Source: Pseudomonas sp. RIT-PI-AD (lineage in GTDB: Bacteria; Pseudomonadota; Gammaproteobacteria; Pseudomonadales; Pseudomonadaceae). From it: a stretch of 64,000 bases of DNA. The stretch spans positions 1 to 64,000 of the forward strand of contig NZ_JANZKU010000025.1 of assembly GCF_025642785.1 (NCBI RefSeq). Reading direction: 5' to 3'. Shown piece by piece: positions 57,230 through 64,000 of the stretch; position 1 is the stretch's first letter, and every line of letters starts with the position of its first letter. Below the pieces are notes generated by a model. It did not search any database, was not told the origin of the DNA, and was given only the letters and a program-made list of their open reading frames with translations. The position numbers were made by a program, and so were the translations under genes.

Positions 57230-57452
57230 GCCGGATCTGGATGCGCTCCGGGCGCTTGCGCGGAGGCGCGGCGCTTTCCAGGTGCGGCGGGTTGGCCAGG
57301 TAGCGGTCGCGATAGCGCAGGTCCTGCTCCACCGCCGGCGTGCCGTCGGGGCAGCGCCGACGCAGGGCGCGGCAGGTGTCGTCGTGGACGTCGTTGCGGC
57401 GCAGCGAGAGGTCGGCCTCGGTGAACCGTCGGTTGAAGAAGGGGGTCGTTCC
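57230..57452 (-). pseudogene. Unidentified gene fragment
   Basis: A leftward frame of about 74 codons reads like genuine protein, with nearly every third codon base G or C: FFNRRFTEADLSLRRND, VHDDTCRALRRRCPDGTPAV, EQDLRYRDRYLANPPHLES. There is no plausible start codon or ribosome site in front, and after about 57230 codon use becomes disordered. I cannot name the family. It abuts the glutamine-synthetase remnant on the other strand, which suggests a deletion or rearrangement joint near 57455. Confidence 0.5.
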
Positions 57453-57460
57453 GCGTGCCC

Positions 57461-57770
57461 GGCGGCCGGCACATCGAGCACCGCATCTGCGGCGCCGACA
57501 CCACCTGGCCGGCGCGGCGATCCTCGCCGGCCTGCGCCGGGGCATCCGCGAACGCCTCGGCCTCGGCGCGGCGGTGCACGGCAACGGCTGCGCCCAGGCC
57601 GGCGAACCGCTGCCCAGCGCCGGGCTCGCCGCGTTGCGTGCCCTGGAAACTCGGGCTGGACGCGGGACGCCTTCTGCGCGGAATTCCTCAAGCTCTGCCT
57701 GGCGATCAAGCGCGCCGAGCACCGCCGCTTCATGGCCGGGGTGGGCGAGCGGGGCCGACGCTGTCCCTGA
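57461..57770 (+). pseudogene. C-terminal remnant of a glutamine synthetase-family (PuuA-like) gene
   Basis: Three frames together rebuild the C-terminus of a GS-family ligase: RHIEHRICGADT in frame 2, then HLAGAAILAGLRRGIRERLG and GNGCAQAGEPLPSAGLAALRALE in frame 1, then DAFCAEFLKLCLAIKRAEHR and RFMAGVGE in frame 3, ending at a stop at 57770. GS proteins read RxEHRxxGADANPYL-AAILAG and end LAIKRAE...F. Two frameshifts (near 57500 and 57655) and loss of the first ~75% make it dead. In Pseudomonas such enzymes glutamylate polyamines (PauA/PuuA type). Confidence 0.72.
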
Positions 57771-57854
57771 CCCAGACCCGAGCGGCCGACGGGCATGGGC
57801 GGCGGCGGCCGACTCGGCTAAGGTGAGCGCTCATCCCCTGCGACAGAGCGCCCT

Positions 57855-58337
57855 ATGGAACCCGGTAACGCCGAGCTGACGATGACCGTGCTGATGACCC
57901 CCGACATGGCCAATTTCTCCGGCAATGTCCACGGCGGCACCCTGCTGAAATACCTCGACGAGGTGGCCTATGCCTGCGCCAGCCGCTTCGCCGGGCATTA
58001 CGTGGTGACCCTTTCGGTGGACCAGGTGACCTTCCGCGAGCCGATCCACGTCGGCGAACTGGTGACCTTCCTCGCTGCGGTGAACTACACCGGGCGCACC
58101 TCCATGGAAATCGGCATCAAGGTGATCACCGAGAACATCCGCGAACGCTCGGTGCGCCACACCAACAGCTGCTTCTTCACCATGGTCGCCCTGGACGAGC
58201 AGCGCCAGCCGGTGCCGGTGCCGCAGCGGGAGCCGCTTACCGCCGAGGAAAAACGCCGCTTCGACCAGGGCCGCCAGCGCCGGCAGATCCGCCAGGAACT
58301 GGAACAGCGCTACCGGGCACTGCGCGGCGAAAGCTGA
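57855..58337 (+). CDS. Hot-dog fold acyl-CoA thioesterase
   Basis: A 160-residue cytoplasmic thioesterase of the YciA/BFIT group that hydrolyses acyl-CoA. Signature NFSGNVHGGTLLKYLDEVAYACASR with the active Asp/Glu region, VTLSVDQVTFREPIHVGELV, and RTSMEIGIKVITENI, then a charged C-terminal helix. The GTP- or CoA-regulated hexamer form is common in the family. Length is typical. Confidence 0.92.
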   Translation: MEPGNAELTMTVLMTPDMANFSGNVHGGTLLKYLDEVAYACASRFAGHYVVTLSVDQVTFREPIHVGELVTFLAAVNYTGRTSMEIGIKVITENIRERSVRHTNSCFFTMVALDEQRQPVPVPQREPLTAEEKRRFDQGRQRRQIRQELEQRYRALRGES

Positions 58338-58344
58338 GCCCAGG

Positions 58345-58360
58345 CGCCCGCACGCGGGCG
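58345..58360 (+). terminator. Short hairpin after the thioesterase gene
   Basis: A 6-bp stem CGCCCG / CGGGCG with loop CACG, 7 bp after the stop codon. No T run, so weak as a terminator. Confidence 0.35.
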
Positions 58361-58568
58361 GGCGGGACGGCGAAACCTCCTGTTAAAAAATATCAGGCAT
58401 ACGACTTGCAATAGAATGCGGCTATCACGTTAACCTTGCCGGGCGGCGTGTGACCGCATTCGCCACGGGCCCGCCCGTGATCCACCTTCGAACGTTTTCC
58501 GCTCCGGGACGGCCAAACGCCTCAGAGCCGTGTCAGCGTTCCCAGCGTGCACCGGAAGGAGCCCCGCC

Positions 58569-60317
58569 ATGCCCCACCACACCCCGCTCATCGCCACACT
58601 TGCCGTAGGCCTGGTGCTGGCCTTCGTTTTCGGCACCCTGGCCGCTCGTTTACGTTTACCGCCCCTGGCCGGCTACCTGCTCGCCGGGGTGATCTGCGGT
58701 CCCTTCACCCCCGGTTTCGTCGCCGACCAAAGCCTCTCGGTGGAAATCTCCGAGATCGGCGTGATCCTGCTGATGTTCGGCGTCGGCCTGCACTTTTCCC
58801 TGAAGGACCTGATGGCGGTGAAGTTCATCGCCATCCCCGGCGCCATCGTGCAGATCGCCGTCGCCACCCTGCTGGGCATGGGCCTGGCCTGGTGGATGGA
58901 CTGGTCCCTGGGCGCCGGCCTGGTGTTCGGCCTGGCGCTGTCGGTGGCCAGCACCGTGGTGCTGCTGCGCGCCTTGGAGGAACGCCACCTGATGGACAGC
59001 AAGCGCGGGCGGATCGCCGTCGGCTGGCTGATCGTCGAGGACCTGGTGATGGTCCTGGCGCTGGTGCTGCTGCCGGCGCTGTCCGGCATGCTCGGCGGCA
59101 AGGCCGAGGAAGGCGCCGACGGCAACCTGGCCTTCGACCTGCTGCTGACCCTCGGCAAGGTCACCGCCTTCATCGTGCTGATGCTGGTGGTCGGGCGCCG
59201 CGTGGTGCCCTGGCTGCTGGCCAAGGTCGCCGGCACCGGTTCGCGGGAGCTGTTCACCCTGGCGGTGCTGGCGATCGCCATGGGCATCGCCTTCGGTTCG
59301 GCGAAGCTGTTCGACGTGTCCTTCGCCCTCGGCGCCTTCTTCGCCGGCATGGTGCTCAACGAATCGGAACTGAGCCACGAAGCGGCGGAAAACTCGCTGC
59401 CGCTGCGCGACGCCTTCGCCGTGCTGTTCTTCGTCTCGGTGGGCATGCTGTTCAACCCGGCGATCCTGGTCCAGCACCCCTGGCCGGTGCTCGGCACCTT
59501 CCTGGTGATCATCGTCGGCAAGTCGATCGCCGCCACCCTGATCGTGCTGGTCTTCCGCCACCCGCTGTCCACCGCGCTGACCATTTCCGCCAGCCTGGCG
59601 CAGATCGGCGAGTTCTCCTTCATCCTCGCCAGCCTGGGCGTCGGCCTGGAGTTGCTGCCGGAGGAAGGCCGCGACCTGATCCTCGCCGGGGCGATCCTGT
59701 CGATCATGGTCAACCCGCTGCTGTTCCTCGCCATCGACCGCCTGCAACCCTGGCTGGAGCGGCGCGAGGGCCATCGCCTGAAGGGCGGCACCCACCATGC
59801 CGCCGACGTCGACGAGCCGCCGCCGATCACCGAGCGCGACCACGCGATCCTGATCGGCCACGGCCGGGTCGGCCGGCTGGTCAGCAACCGCCTGCGCGAG
59901 CTGGGCATCCCCCTGGTGGTGATCGAGGACGGGCGCGACCAAATCGCCGACCTGCGCGAGAGCGGCTTCAGCGCGGTGCTCGGCAACGCCGCCAAGCAGG
60001 ACGTGCTGGAGCGCGCCCAGGTGAAGCAGGCGCGCTGGCTGTTGATCGCCATCCCCAACGGCTTCGAGGCCGGCGAGATCGCCCAGTACGCCCGCAGCGT
60101 CAACCCCGGCCTGGAAATCATGGCGCGGGCGCACTTCGACGCCGAGGTGGATCACTTGCAGCACCGCGGCGCCGACCTGGTGATCATGGGCGAGCGGGAA
60201 ATCGCCCGCAGCATGATCGCCCACATCACCGACGACATCGACCCCCACGCCCGCACCGACGGCGCGCCGGACGGCCAGCCGGACAACGAGCCCGACGGCC
60301 ACCCGAACGCCGCCTGA
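58569..60317 (+). CDS. ybaL: YbaL-type CPA2 antiporter with RCK (TrkA-N) domain
   Basis: A 582-residue inner-membrane K+/H+ antiporter candidate. Residues 1-~390 are the CPA2 exchanger (PPLAGYLLAGVICGPFTPGF, SVASTVVLLRALEERHL, VGWLIVEDLVMVLALVLLP, SLAQIGEFSFILASLG). Residues ~425-550 are an RCK/TrkA-N Rossmann domain with the nucleotide loop ILIGHGRVGRLVSNRLRE. This layout matches E. coli YbaL. The acidic, Pro/Asp-rich tail (about 25 residues) is variable. AAGGAG is 8 nt before the ATG at 58569; the upstream open frame is not used. The 231-bp leader region holds an A-rich patch at 58384-58390 but no clear motif. Confidence 0.9.
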   Translation: MPHHTPLIATLAVGLVLAFVFGTLAARLRLPPLAGYLLAGVICGPFTPGFVADQSLSVEISEIGVILLMFGVGLHFSLKDLMAVKFIAIPGAIVQIAVATLLGMGLAWWMDWSLGAGLVFGLALSVASTVVLLRALEERHLMDSKRGRIAVGWLIVEDLVMVLALVLLPALSGMLGGKAEEGADGNLAFDLLLTLGKVTAFIVLMLVVGRRVVPWLLAKVAGTGSRELFTLAVLAIAMGIAFGSAKLFDVSFALGAFFAGMVLNESELSHEAAENSLPLRDAFAVLFFVSVGMLFNPAILVQHPWPVLGTFLVIIVGKSIAATLIVLVFRHPLSTALTISASLAQIGEFSFILASLGVGLELLPEEGRDLILAGAILSIMVNPLLFLAIDRLQPWLERREGHRLKGGTHHAADVDEPPPITERDHAILIGHGRVGRLVSNRLRELGIPLVVIEDGRDQIADLRESGFSAVLGNAAKQDVLERAQVKQARWLLIAIPNGFEAGEIAQYARSVNPGLEIMARAHFDAEVDHLQHRGADLVIMGEREIARSMIAHITDDIDPHARTDGAPDGQPDNEPDGHPNAA

Positions 60318-60345
60318 GGGCCCGGCGCCCGCCGGGATGCGCGGC

Positions 60346-60392
60346 CCGGCGACGTCCTCGCGCACGTCGCCGGCACCCGCTGCCCGGGTGCC
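60346..60392. terminator. Tandem hairpins between convergent genes
   Basis: Two perfect stems lie back to back between ybaL and the copper-chaperone gene: CCGGCGACGT / ACGTCGCCGG (60346-60355 with 60364-60373) and GGCACCC / GGGTGCC (60372-60378 with 60386-60392). No T run on either strand; probably protects both mRNA 3' ends. Confidence 0.5.
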
Positions 60393-60394
60393 CG

Positions 60395-60883
60395 CTACTG
60401 CATGTGTTGCATGTGCTCCATGGGCTTGCCGGCGGCGGGCGGCGCGTCCTGCTGCACCGCGATGTCCACCGCCAGGTCGCCGGCCTGCTGGAAGTGCAGG
60501 GTCAGGGGGAATCGCTCGCCCGCCACCAGCGGCTGCTTCAGACCCAGCAGCATCAGGTGGTAGCCACCCGGCTCCACCGCCAGTTGGCCGCCGGCGGGAA
60601 TCTCCACCCCGCCCTCGACCCGCTGCATCTTCATCAGGCCGTTCTCGTGGCGGTGCTCGTGGATTTCCACCTTGTCCGCCCGCGCGGTGTCGGCGCCGAG
60701 CAGGCGGTCGGGCTGCGTGCCGTTGTTGTGCACCACCAGGTAGGCGGCGCCGTTGGGCACGCCAGCGGGCAGGGCGCGCGCCCAGGGATGATCGATGTGC
60801 AACGCACCGGCCTGGTACTCGTGGGCCTGGACGGCGGCGGACAGCGACAGCAGGGTGGCGAGGCTCAGCAAGGTCTTGCGCAT
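60395..60883 (-). CDS. PCu(A)C-type periplasmic copper chaperone
   Basis: A 162-residue exported copper(I) chaperone that delivers copper to cytochrome oxidase or other sites. Signal peptide MRKTLLSLATLLSLSAAVQA; the copper motif H-x10-M...H-x-M is present as H75, M86, H109 and M111 (VEIHEHRHENGLMKM, GGYHLMLLGL). The C-terminus adds a His/Met-rich tail MEHMQHMQ, a likely extra copper site. It is 73 bp downstream of the PepSY gene on the same strand, in a copper locus with oprC. Confidence 0.93.
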   Translation of the reverse strand: MRKTLLSLATLLSLSAAVQAHEYQAGALHIDHPWARALPAGVPNGAAYLVVHNNGTQPDRLLGADTARADKVEIHEHRHENGLMKMQRVEGGVEIPAGGQLAVEPGGYHLMLLGLKQPLVAGERFPLTLHFQQAGDLAVDIAVQQDAPPAAGKPMEHMQHMQ

Positions 60884-60956
60884 GGCGGTGACTCCTGGGG
60901 CGGGAAAGGACGGAAAAAGGCGGCCGGGACGGCCGTGGGTCGACAAGGGAAACGGC

Positions 60957-62360
60957 TCAGGCACGTTCGGCCACCTCGCGGCGCGCGGCCAGACGCGACA
61001 GCAGCAGGCGGTCGAGCACCCACACCAGCAGCAGCGACAGGCCCACCAGCGGAAAGGCCAGGCCGAGGATCGCCAGGATGAGCACCGCGCCCTTCCACAG
61101 CGGCAGCGCGTGGGGCAGCGGCGGCGCGCCGAAGCGGCCCGCCGGGCGGCGCTTCCACCACATCACCAGGCCACTGAGCGAGCCGAGCAGGATGCACAGG
61201 CAGACCAGCAGCATCAGCACCTGGTTGGCCAGGCCGAACAGCTTGCCCTCGTGGAGCATCACCCCGGTCTCGACGCTGCGCGCCACCAGCCCGTAGTCGG
61301 CCCAGCGCACGTCGGCCAGCACCCGGCCGCTGTATCGGTCGAGGTGCAGGGTGGCGTCGTCGCGCGGGTCGTCGGCGAATACCGAGACCGTGTACACCCC
61401 TTCCGGGCCATTGGGCAGGGTGATGCTATAGCCCGGAACCACCCCGGCGGCGTTCGCGCTGTCCACCACCCGTTGCAGGCCCACCGACGGCGGCCGCTCG
61501 GCGGGGGCGTCATGGGCCGCATGCCCGGCCCCGTGACCGGCGTGCTGCCCATGGGCGGCGTGGCTGTCCGAGGCCGGCAACGGCGTGTCCTCCACCGCCC
61601 AGGGCACGGTCTGCGCGGACGCCCGGTTGAGGCTGCCGGCCACCAGGCCGGACTTCGGCACCGCGTCCCACATGGCCGCGGGGAAGTGGTTCCAGGCCCC
61701 GGAGAAGGCCTTGCCCCAGAAGCCGGTCCAGGTCATACCGCTGAGCAGCATGAACAGCAGCAGTAGCGAGCCCCAGAACCCCAGGACGGCGTGCAGGTCG
61801 CGCCAGAACAGCCGTCCGCGGGCGCTCAGCCGGGGCCAGAGCACGCCGCGCCAGGCACGCCCGCGCGGCCACCAGAGGTACAGCCCGGAGACCACCAGCA
61901 CGATGCCCCAGCCCGCCGCCAGCTCGATCAGCCGGTCGCCAGGGGTGCCGAGCATCAGCTCGCCGTGCAGCGCGCGGGCCACCGCCTGCAGGTTGTAGCG
62001 GGCGTCCTGACTGCCCAGCAGCGCACCGCCGTAGGGGTCGAGGAACAGGCTGAGCTCGCGGCCGTTCTCCGCGACGACGAACTCGGCGCTGCGGTCCGCC
62101 GCCACCGGCGGCAAGTACTTGCTCACCTGGGCCTGCGGGCGCAGTTCGCCGACCCGCGCCAGCAGGGCATCGGCGGACAACGGAGCGCCGGCCGGGATGA
62201 CCCGGCGCAGGTCGCCGTCGAGGGCCAGGTCGAGTTGCGGCTTGAACAGGTAGACGATGCCGGTCAGCGCCAGCAGGATCATGAAGGGCGCCACGAACAG
62301 CCCGGCGTAGAAGTGCCAGCGCCAGGCCAGGCCGTAGAAGGAAACGCGGGTATCGCTCAT
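60957..62360 (-). CDS. PepSY-associated membrane protein, copper locus
   Basis: A 467-residue inner-membrane protein of the PepSY_TM family. Four membrane helices are clear (about 15-38, 145-165, 195-220, 370-400) plus a C-terminal pair, with two periplasmic PepSY-type domains. A His-rich insert near residues 275-293 (SHAAHGQHAGHGAGHAAHD) is a likely metal-binding loop. Related proteins reduce ferric siderophores or assist metal uptake; being between oprC and a copper chaperone, copper is the probable metal. AAGGAG is about 10 nt before the ATG at 62360. Confidence 0.88.
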   Translation of the reverse strand: MSDTRVSFYGLAWRWHFYAGLFVAPFMILLALTGIVYLFKPQLDLALDGDLRRVIPAGAPLSADALLARVGELRPQAQVSKYLPPVAADRSAEFVVAENGRELSLFLDPYGGALLGSQDARYNLQAVARALHGELMLGTPGDRLIELAAGWGIVLVVSGLYLWWPRGRAWRGVLWPRLSARGRLFWRDLHAVLGFWGSLLLLFMLLSGMTWTGFWGKAFSGAWNHFPAAMWDAVPKSGLVAGSLNRASAQTVPWAVEDTPLPASDSHAAHGQHAGHGAGHAAHDAPAERPPSVGLQRVVDSANAAGVVPGYSITLPNGPEGVYTVSVFADDPRDDATLHLDRYSGRVLADVRWADYGLVARSVETGVMLHEGKLFGLANQVLMLLVCLCILLGSLSGLVMWWKRRPAGRFGAPPLPHALPLWKGAVLILAILGLAFPLVGLSLLLVWVLDRLLLSRLAARREVAERA

Positions 62361-62416
62361 CGGTGAAACTCCTTGGGACGGGGCCCGGGCGCGTGCGCCG
62401 CGGGCCCCCGCCCGCG

Positions 62417-64000
62417 TCAGAAACTGAAATCGACCTTGGTCCACAGGGTGCGGCCCGGCTCGGCGATCGCCTGGGCGACCTCCGCCGGGTAGCCGAAGCC
62501 CGCGTCGCCGGCGAGGTTCAGGTGCTCGGCGTAAGCCTTGTCGAGCAGGTTATCGACCCCGGCGCTGAGCCTGAGGTTGCGCGTCAGCCGGTAGGAACCG
62601 TTGAGGGCGAACACGCCGAAGCCGGCGCTGCCGGCGAAATCCTGGCCGACCACGTTGCCCTGGCCCTCGGCCACCCGGTGCTGCGCGGCCACCAGCCGCC
62701 ACAGGGCGCCGGCGCTCCAGTCGTCGCGGACGTAGGTCAGGCCCAGGCGCGCCTCCAGCGGCGGGATCTGCGGCAGGGCACGGCCATCGCTGCGGTTCTG
62801 GCCCCAGGCATAGGCCAGGCTCGCCTCGCTTTTCCAGCGCGCATCCCAGTGGTAGGCCAGCCCCGCCTCGCCGCCGAAGGTGCGCGCGTCCACGTTGCGC
62901 GCCACCGAGGAAGGCCCCATGGCGCCGCCCGCGGTGTAGTCGAAGAGGATGAAGTCCTGCACCGTCGCGGCGTACAACGACGCCCAGCTTTCCAGGTGCT
63001 CACCTTGGTACTGCAGGCCGACGTCGAGCTGGGTGGTCTTTTCCGGGGCGACGCCCTCGAAGGCATTGGCCGCGCCGGGCGAGCCCTCCGGCGAGAACAG
63101 CTCCCAGTAGTCGGGGAAGCGCTGGGTGTGGCCGAGGCCGGCGTACCAGGTGGCCGGGTAGTCCAGCAGGTCGTGCTCGTAGCGCAGGAAGCCGCCGGGC
63201 AGGGTGTCGCGGCGGGTTTCGTCGGCGCTGGGGTTAGCCCGCGCCATCATTCCGGAGCCGCTGAGCGGGCGGTAGTCCTTGGCCGCGGTGCGATCCAGCC
63301 GCGCGCCGCCGATCAGCCGGTCGCGCTCGGCGGCGTACCAGGTCAACTCGCCGAAGGCGCCGTAGGTGTGGAAGGCGGCGTCCTTGTTCCAGGGCACCTG
63401 GTCATAGGTGCCCTCCCCCATGCCCATGCGCTTGCGGTGCGTGTTGGCCTGGCCATCGACACCGGCGACCAGTTGCAGGTCGTCCCAGCGCCAGGTGGCG
63501 GCGAGGCGCCCGCCGAGGGTGCGGCGGTCGACGTTGGACGCCATCGGCCCGGCCATCATGCCGTGGCCGGAAGGCCGGCGCAGGCTGTAGTTGTCCATCA
63601 CGTGGTCGGCGTAGTTGTAGTAGAGCCGCGCCTCGAGCTTCTCCAGGGTCTCGCCGAGGTTGTCGCGCTCGACCCGCAGGCCGAGGCTCTCGCGCTGGAA
63701 CTGCGCGCCGTCCATGCCGCGCCCGGCATAGCGCGCCTCGCCGTCGCCGCGCCCGGCGCTCAGCTCGACCAGGGTGTCCGGGTCCGGGGTCCAGCCGAGG
63801 GCGACGTCGCCGTTCCACTTGCGCCAGCGCGACGGCACCCTGTCGCCGTGGCCATCCTGGTAGTCGTCCGCGCGGGCGTGGTTGCCGACGAAGCGCAGGT
63901 AGCCGTCGGGGTCGCCGACGGCGGCGTCCAGGCGCTTGTCCAGGCGCCCGTCGGAACCCGCCAGGAGGCTGCCGTCGACCCGGCTGCCGAGCGCGCCGAA
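62417..64000 (-). CDS. oprC: TonB-dependent copper receptor OprC (N-terminus outside window)
   Basis: The C-terminal 527 codons of an outer-membrane beta-barrel receptor, open to the right edge. Many amphipathic strands are visible (RLYYNYADHVMDNYSLRR, GGFLRYEHDLLDYPATWYAGLG, LRLSAGVDNLLDKAYAEHLN), with the TonB-receptor closing motif and a terminal Phe (LWTKVDFSF) for BAM insertion. Met-rich segments (HGMMAGPMAS, GSGMMARANP, KRMGMGEG) fit copper binding as in P. aeruginosa OprC. First gene of oprC - PepSY - PCu(A)C. A GTG at 63838 is internal and is not the start. Confidence 0.9.
   Translation of the reverse strand, partial: FGALGSRVDGSLLAGSDGRLDKRLDAAVGDPDGYLRFVGNHARADDYQDGHGDRVPSRWRKWNGDVALGWTPDPDTLVELSAGRGDGEARYAGRGMDGAQFQRESLGLRVERDNLGETLEKLEARLYYNYADHVMDNYSLRRPSGHGMMAGPMASNVDRRTLGGRLAATWRWDDLQLVAGVDGQANTHRKRMGMGEGTYDQVPWNKDAAFHTYGAFGELTWYAAERDRLIGGARLDRTAAKDYRPLSGSGMMARANPSADETRRDTLPGGFLRYEHDLLDYPATWYAGLGHTQRFPDYWELFSPEGSPGAANAFEGVAPEKTTQLDVGLQYQGEHLESWASLYAATVQDFILFDYTAGGAMGPSSVARNVDARTFGGEAGLAYHWDARWKSEASLAYAWGQNRSDGRALPQIPPLEARLGLTYVRDDWSAGALWRLVAAQHRVAEGQGNVVGQDFAGSAGFGVFALNGSYRLTRNLRLSAGVDNLLDKAYAEHLNLAGDAGFGYPAEVAQAIAEPGRTLWTKVDFSF

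Larger units (their letters stand above)
56987..57854. other. Decayed intergenic region with two gene remnants
   Basis: An 868-bp gap with no intact gene between two well-kept genes. It contains a leftward coding remnant (57230-57452) and directly beside it a rightward frameshifted glutamine-synthetase-family remnant (57461-57770), both listed separately. 57001-57229 shows nothing but the presumed promoter of the antiporter gene. Confidence 0.7.

Noticed and set aside
55466-57424. A 652-codon rightward frame opposite the KefB-like antiporter
   Set aside because: His/Gln/Asp-rich shadow of the hydrophobic antiporter gene; no protein family.
63838-63840. GTG as the oprC start
   Set aside because: The frame continues upstream to the window edge with receptor-like sequence (YLRFVGNHARADDYQDG), so the GTG is internal.

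Overview
The window is a stretch of core chromosome from a very G+C-rich gammaproteobacterium that I place in Pseudomonas, near the P. aeruginosa lineage. The reasons are near-identity by eye to remembered Pseudomonas proteins (OxyR, HU, AlgB/KinB, PolA), the conserved order ivy - DUF1328 - algB - kinB - ampDh2 - marC - dgcH - EEP - dsbA - cc4 - cyt c - engB - ersA - polA - DUF2782 - thrB, and the order tonB - oxyR - recG. Other blocks (recBCD beside rubB, the hut operon beside uvrD, oprC at the end) are joined differently from P. aeruginosa PAO1 as I remember it, so this is a relative of that species and not PAO1 itself. I see no prophage, insertion sequence, CRISPR array, rRNA or tRNA.

Layout. 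1-6.8 kb: end of tonB, oxyR-recG (4-bp overlap), a YbaK/HDOD fusion, two small unknown genes and HU. 7-17 kb: a leftward run recC-recB-recD (4-bp overlaps) followed by rubredoxin reductase. 17-25.4 kb: the YjbB-type Na/Pi transporter (with a Pho-box-like site upstream), a stand-alone PilT/PilU-type ATPase, an M16 peptidase homologue, membrane proteins and wrbA. 25.6-31 kb: a leftward stress-protein group (ivy, DUF1328, an 89-aa membrane protein, a ferritin-like protein) head to head with algB-kinB, then ampDh2 and marC. 32-38.5 kb: a DASH-type photolyase, dgcH with a hexanucleotide repeat tract, an EEP hydrolase, dsbA and two cytochrome c genes. 38.5-43.5 kb: engB and polA converge on a clear ErsA small RNA gene with its AlgU-type promoter; DUF2782 and thrB follow. 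43.6-49 kb: histidine utilisation operon hutI-G-U-H behind a HutC-type palindrome. 49-54.6 kb: uvrD, a Tim44-like protein, arylamine N-acetyltransferase, an ElaA-like acetyltransferase and an unknown secreted or anchored protein. 54.8-60.3 kb: SMI1/KNR4 protein and two CPA2 antiporters flanking a decayed locus and an acyl-CoA thioesterase. 60.4-64 kb: leftward copper locus oprC - PepSY membrane protein - PCu(A)C chaperone; oprC is cut by the window end.

Themes: DNA repair (RecG, RecBCD, PolA, UvrD, DASH photolyase), envelope stress and alginate control (AlgB/KinB, ErsA, Ivy, AmpDh2, DsbA), and transport. The less ordinary signals are: the ErsA gene with an AlgU-like promoter; an in-frame (CAGGTG)n microsatellite in dgcH; an inverted repeat around the oxyR promoter; a Pho-box-like repeat before yjbB; a frameshifted glutamine-synthetase-family remnant beside an unidentified gene fragment; and a DASH photolyase between marC and dgcH. 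I did not find a convincing new multi-gene system. All homology statements come from reading the sequence against remembered families; no search was run.
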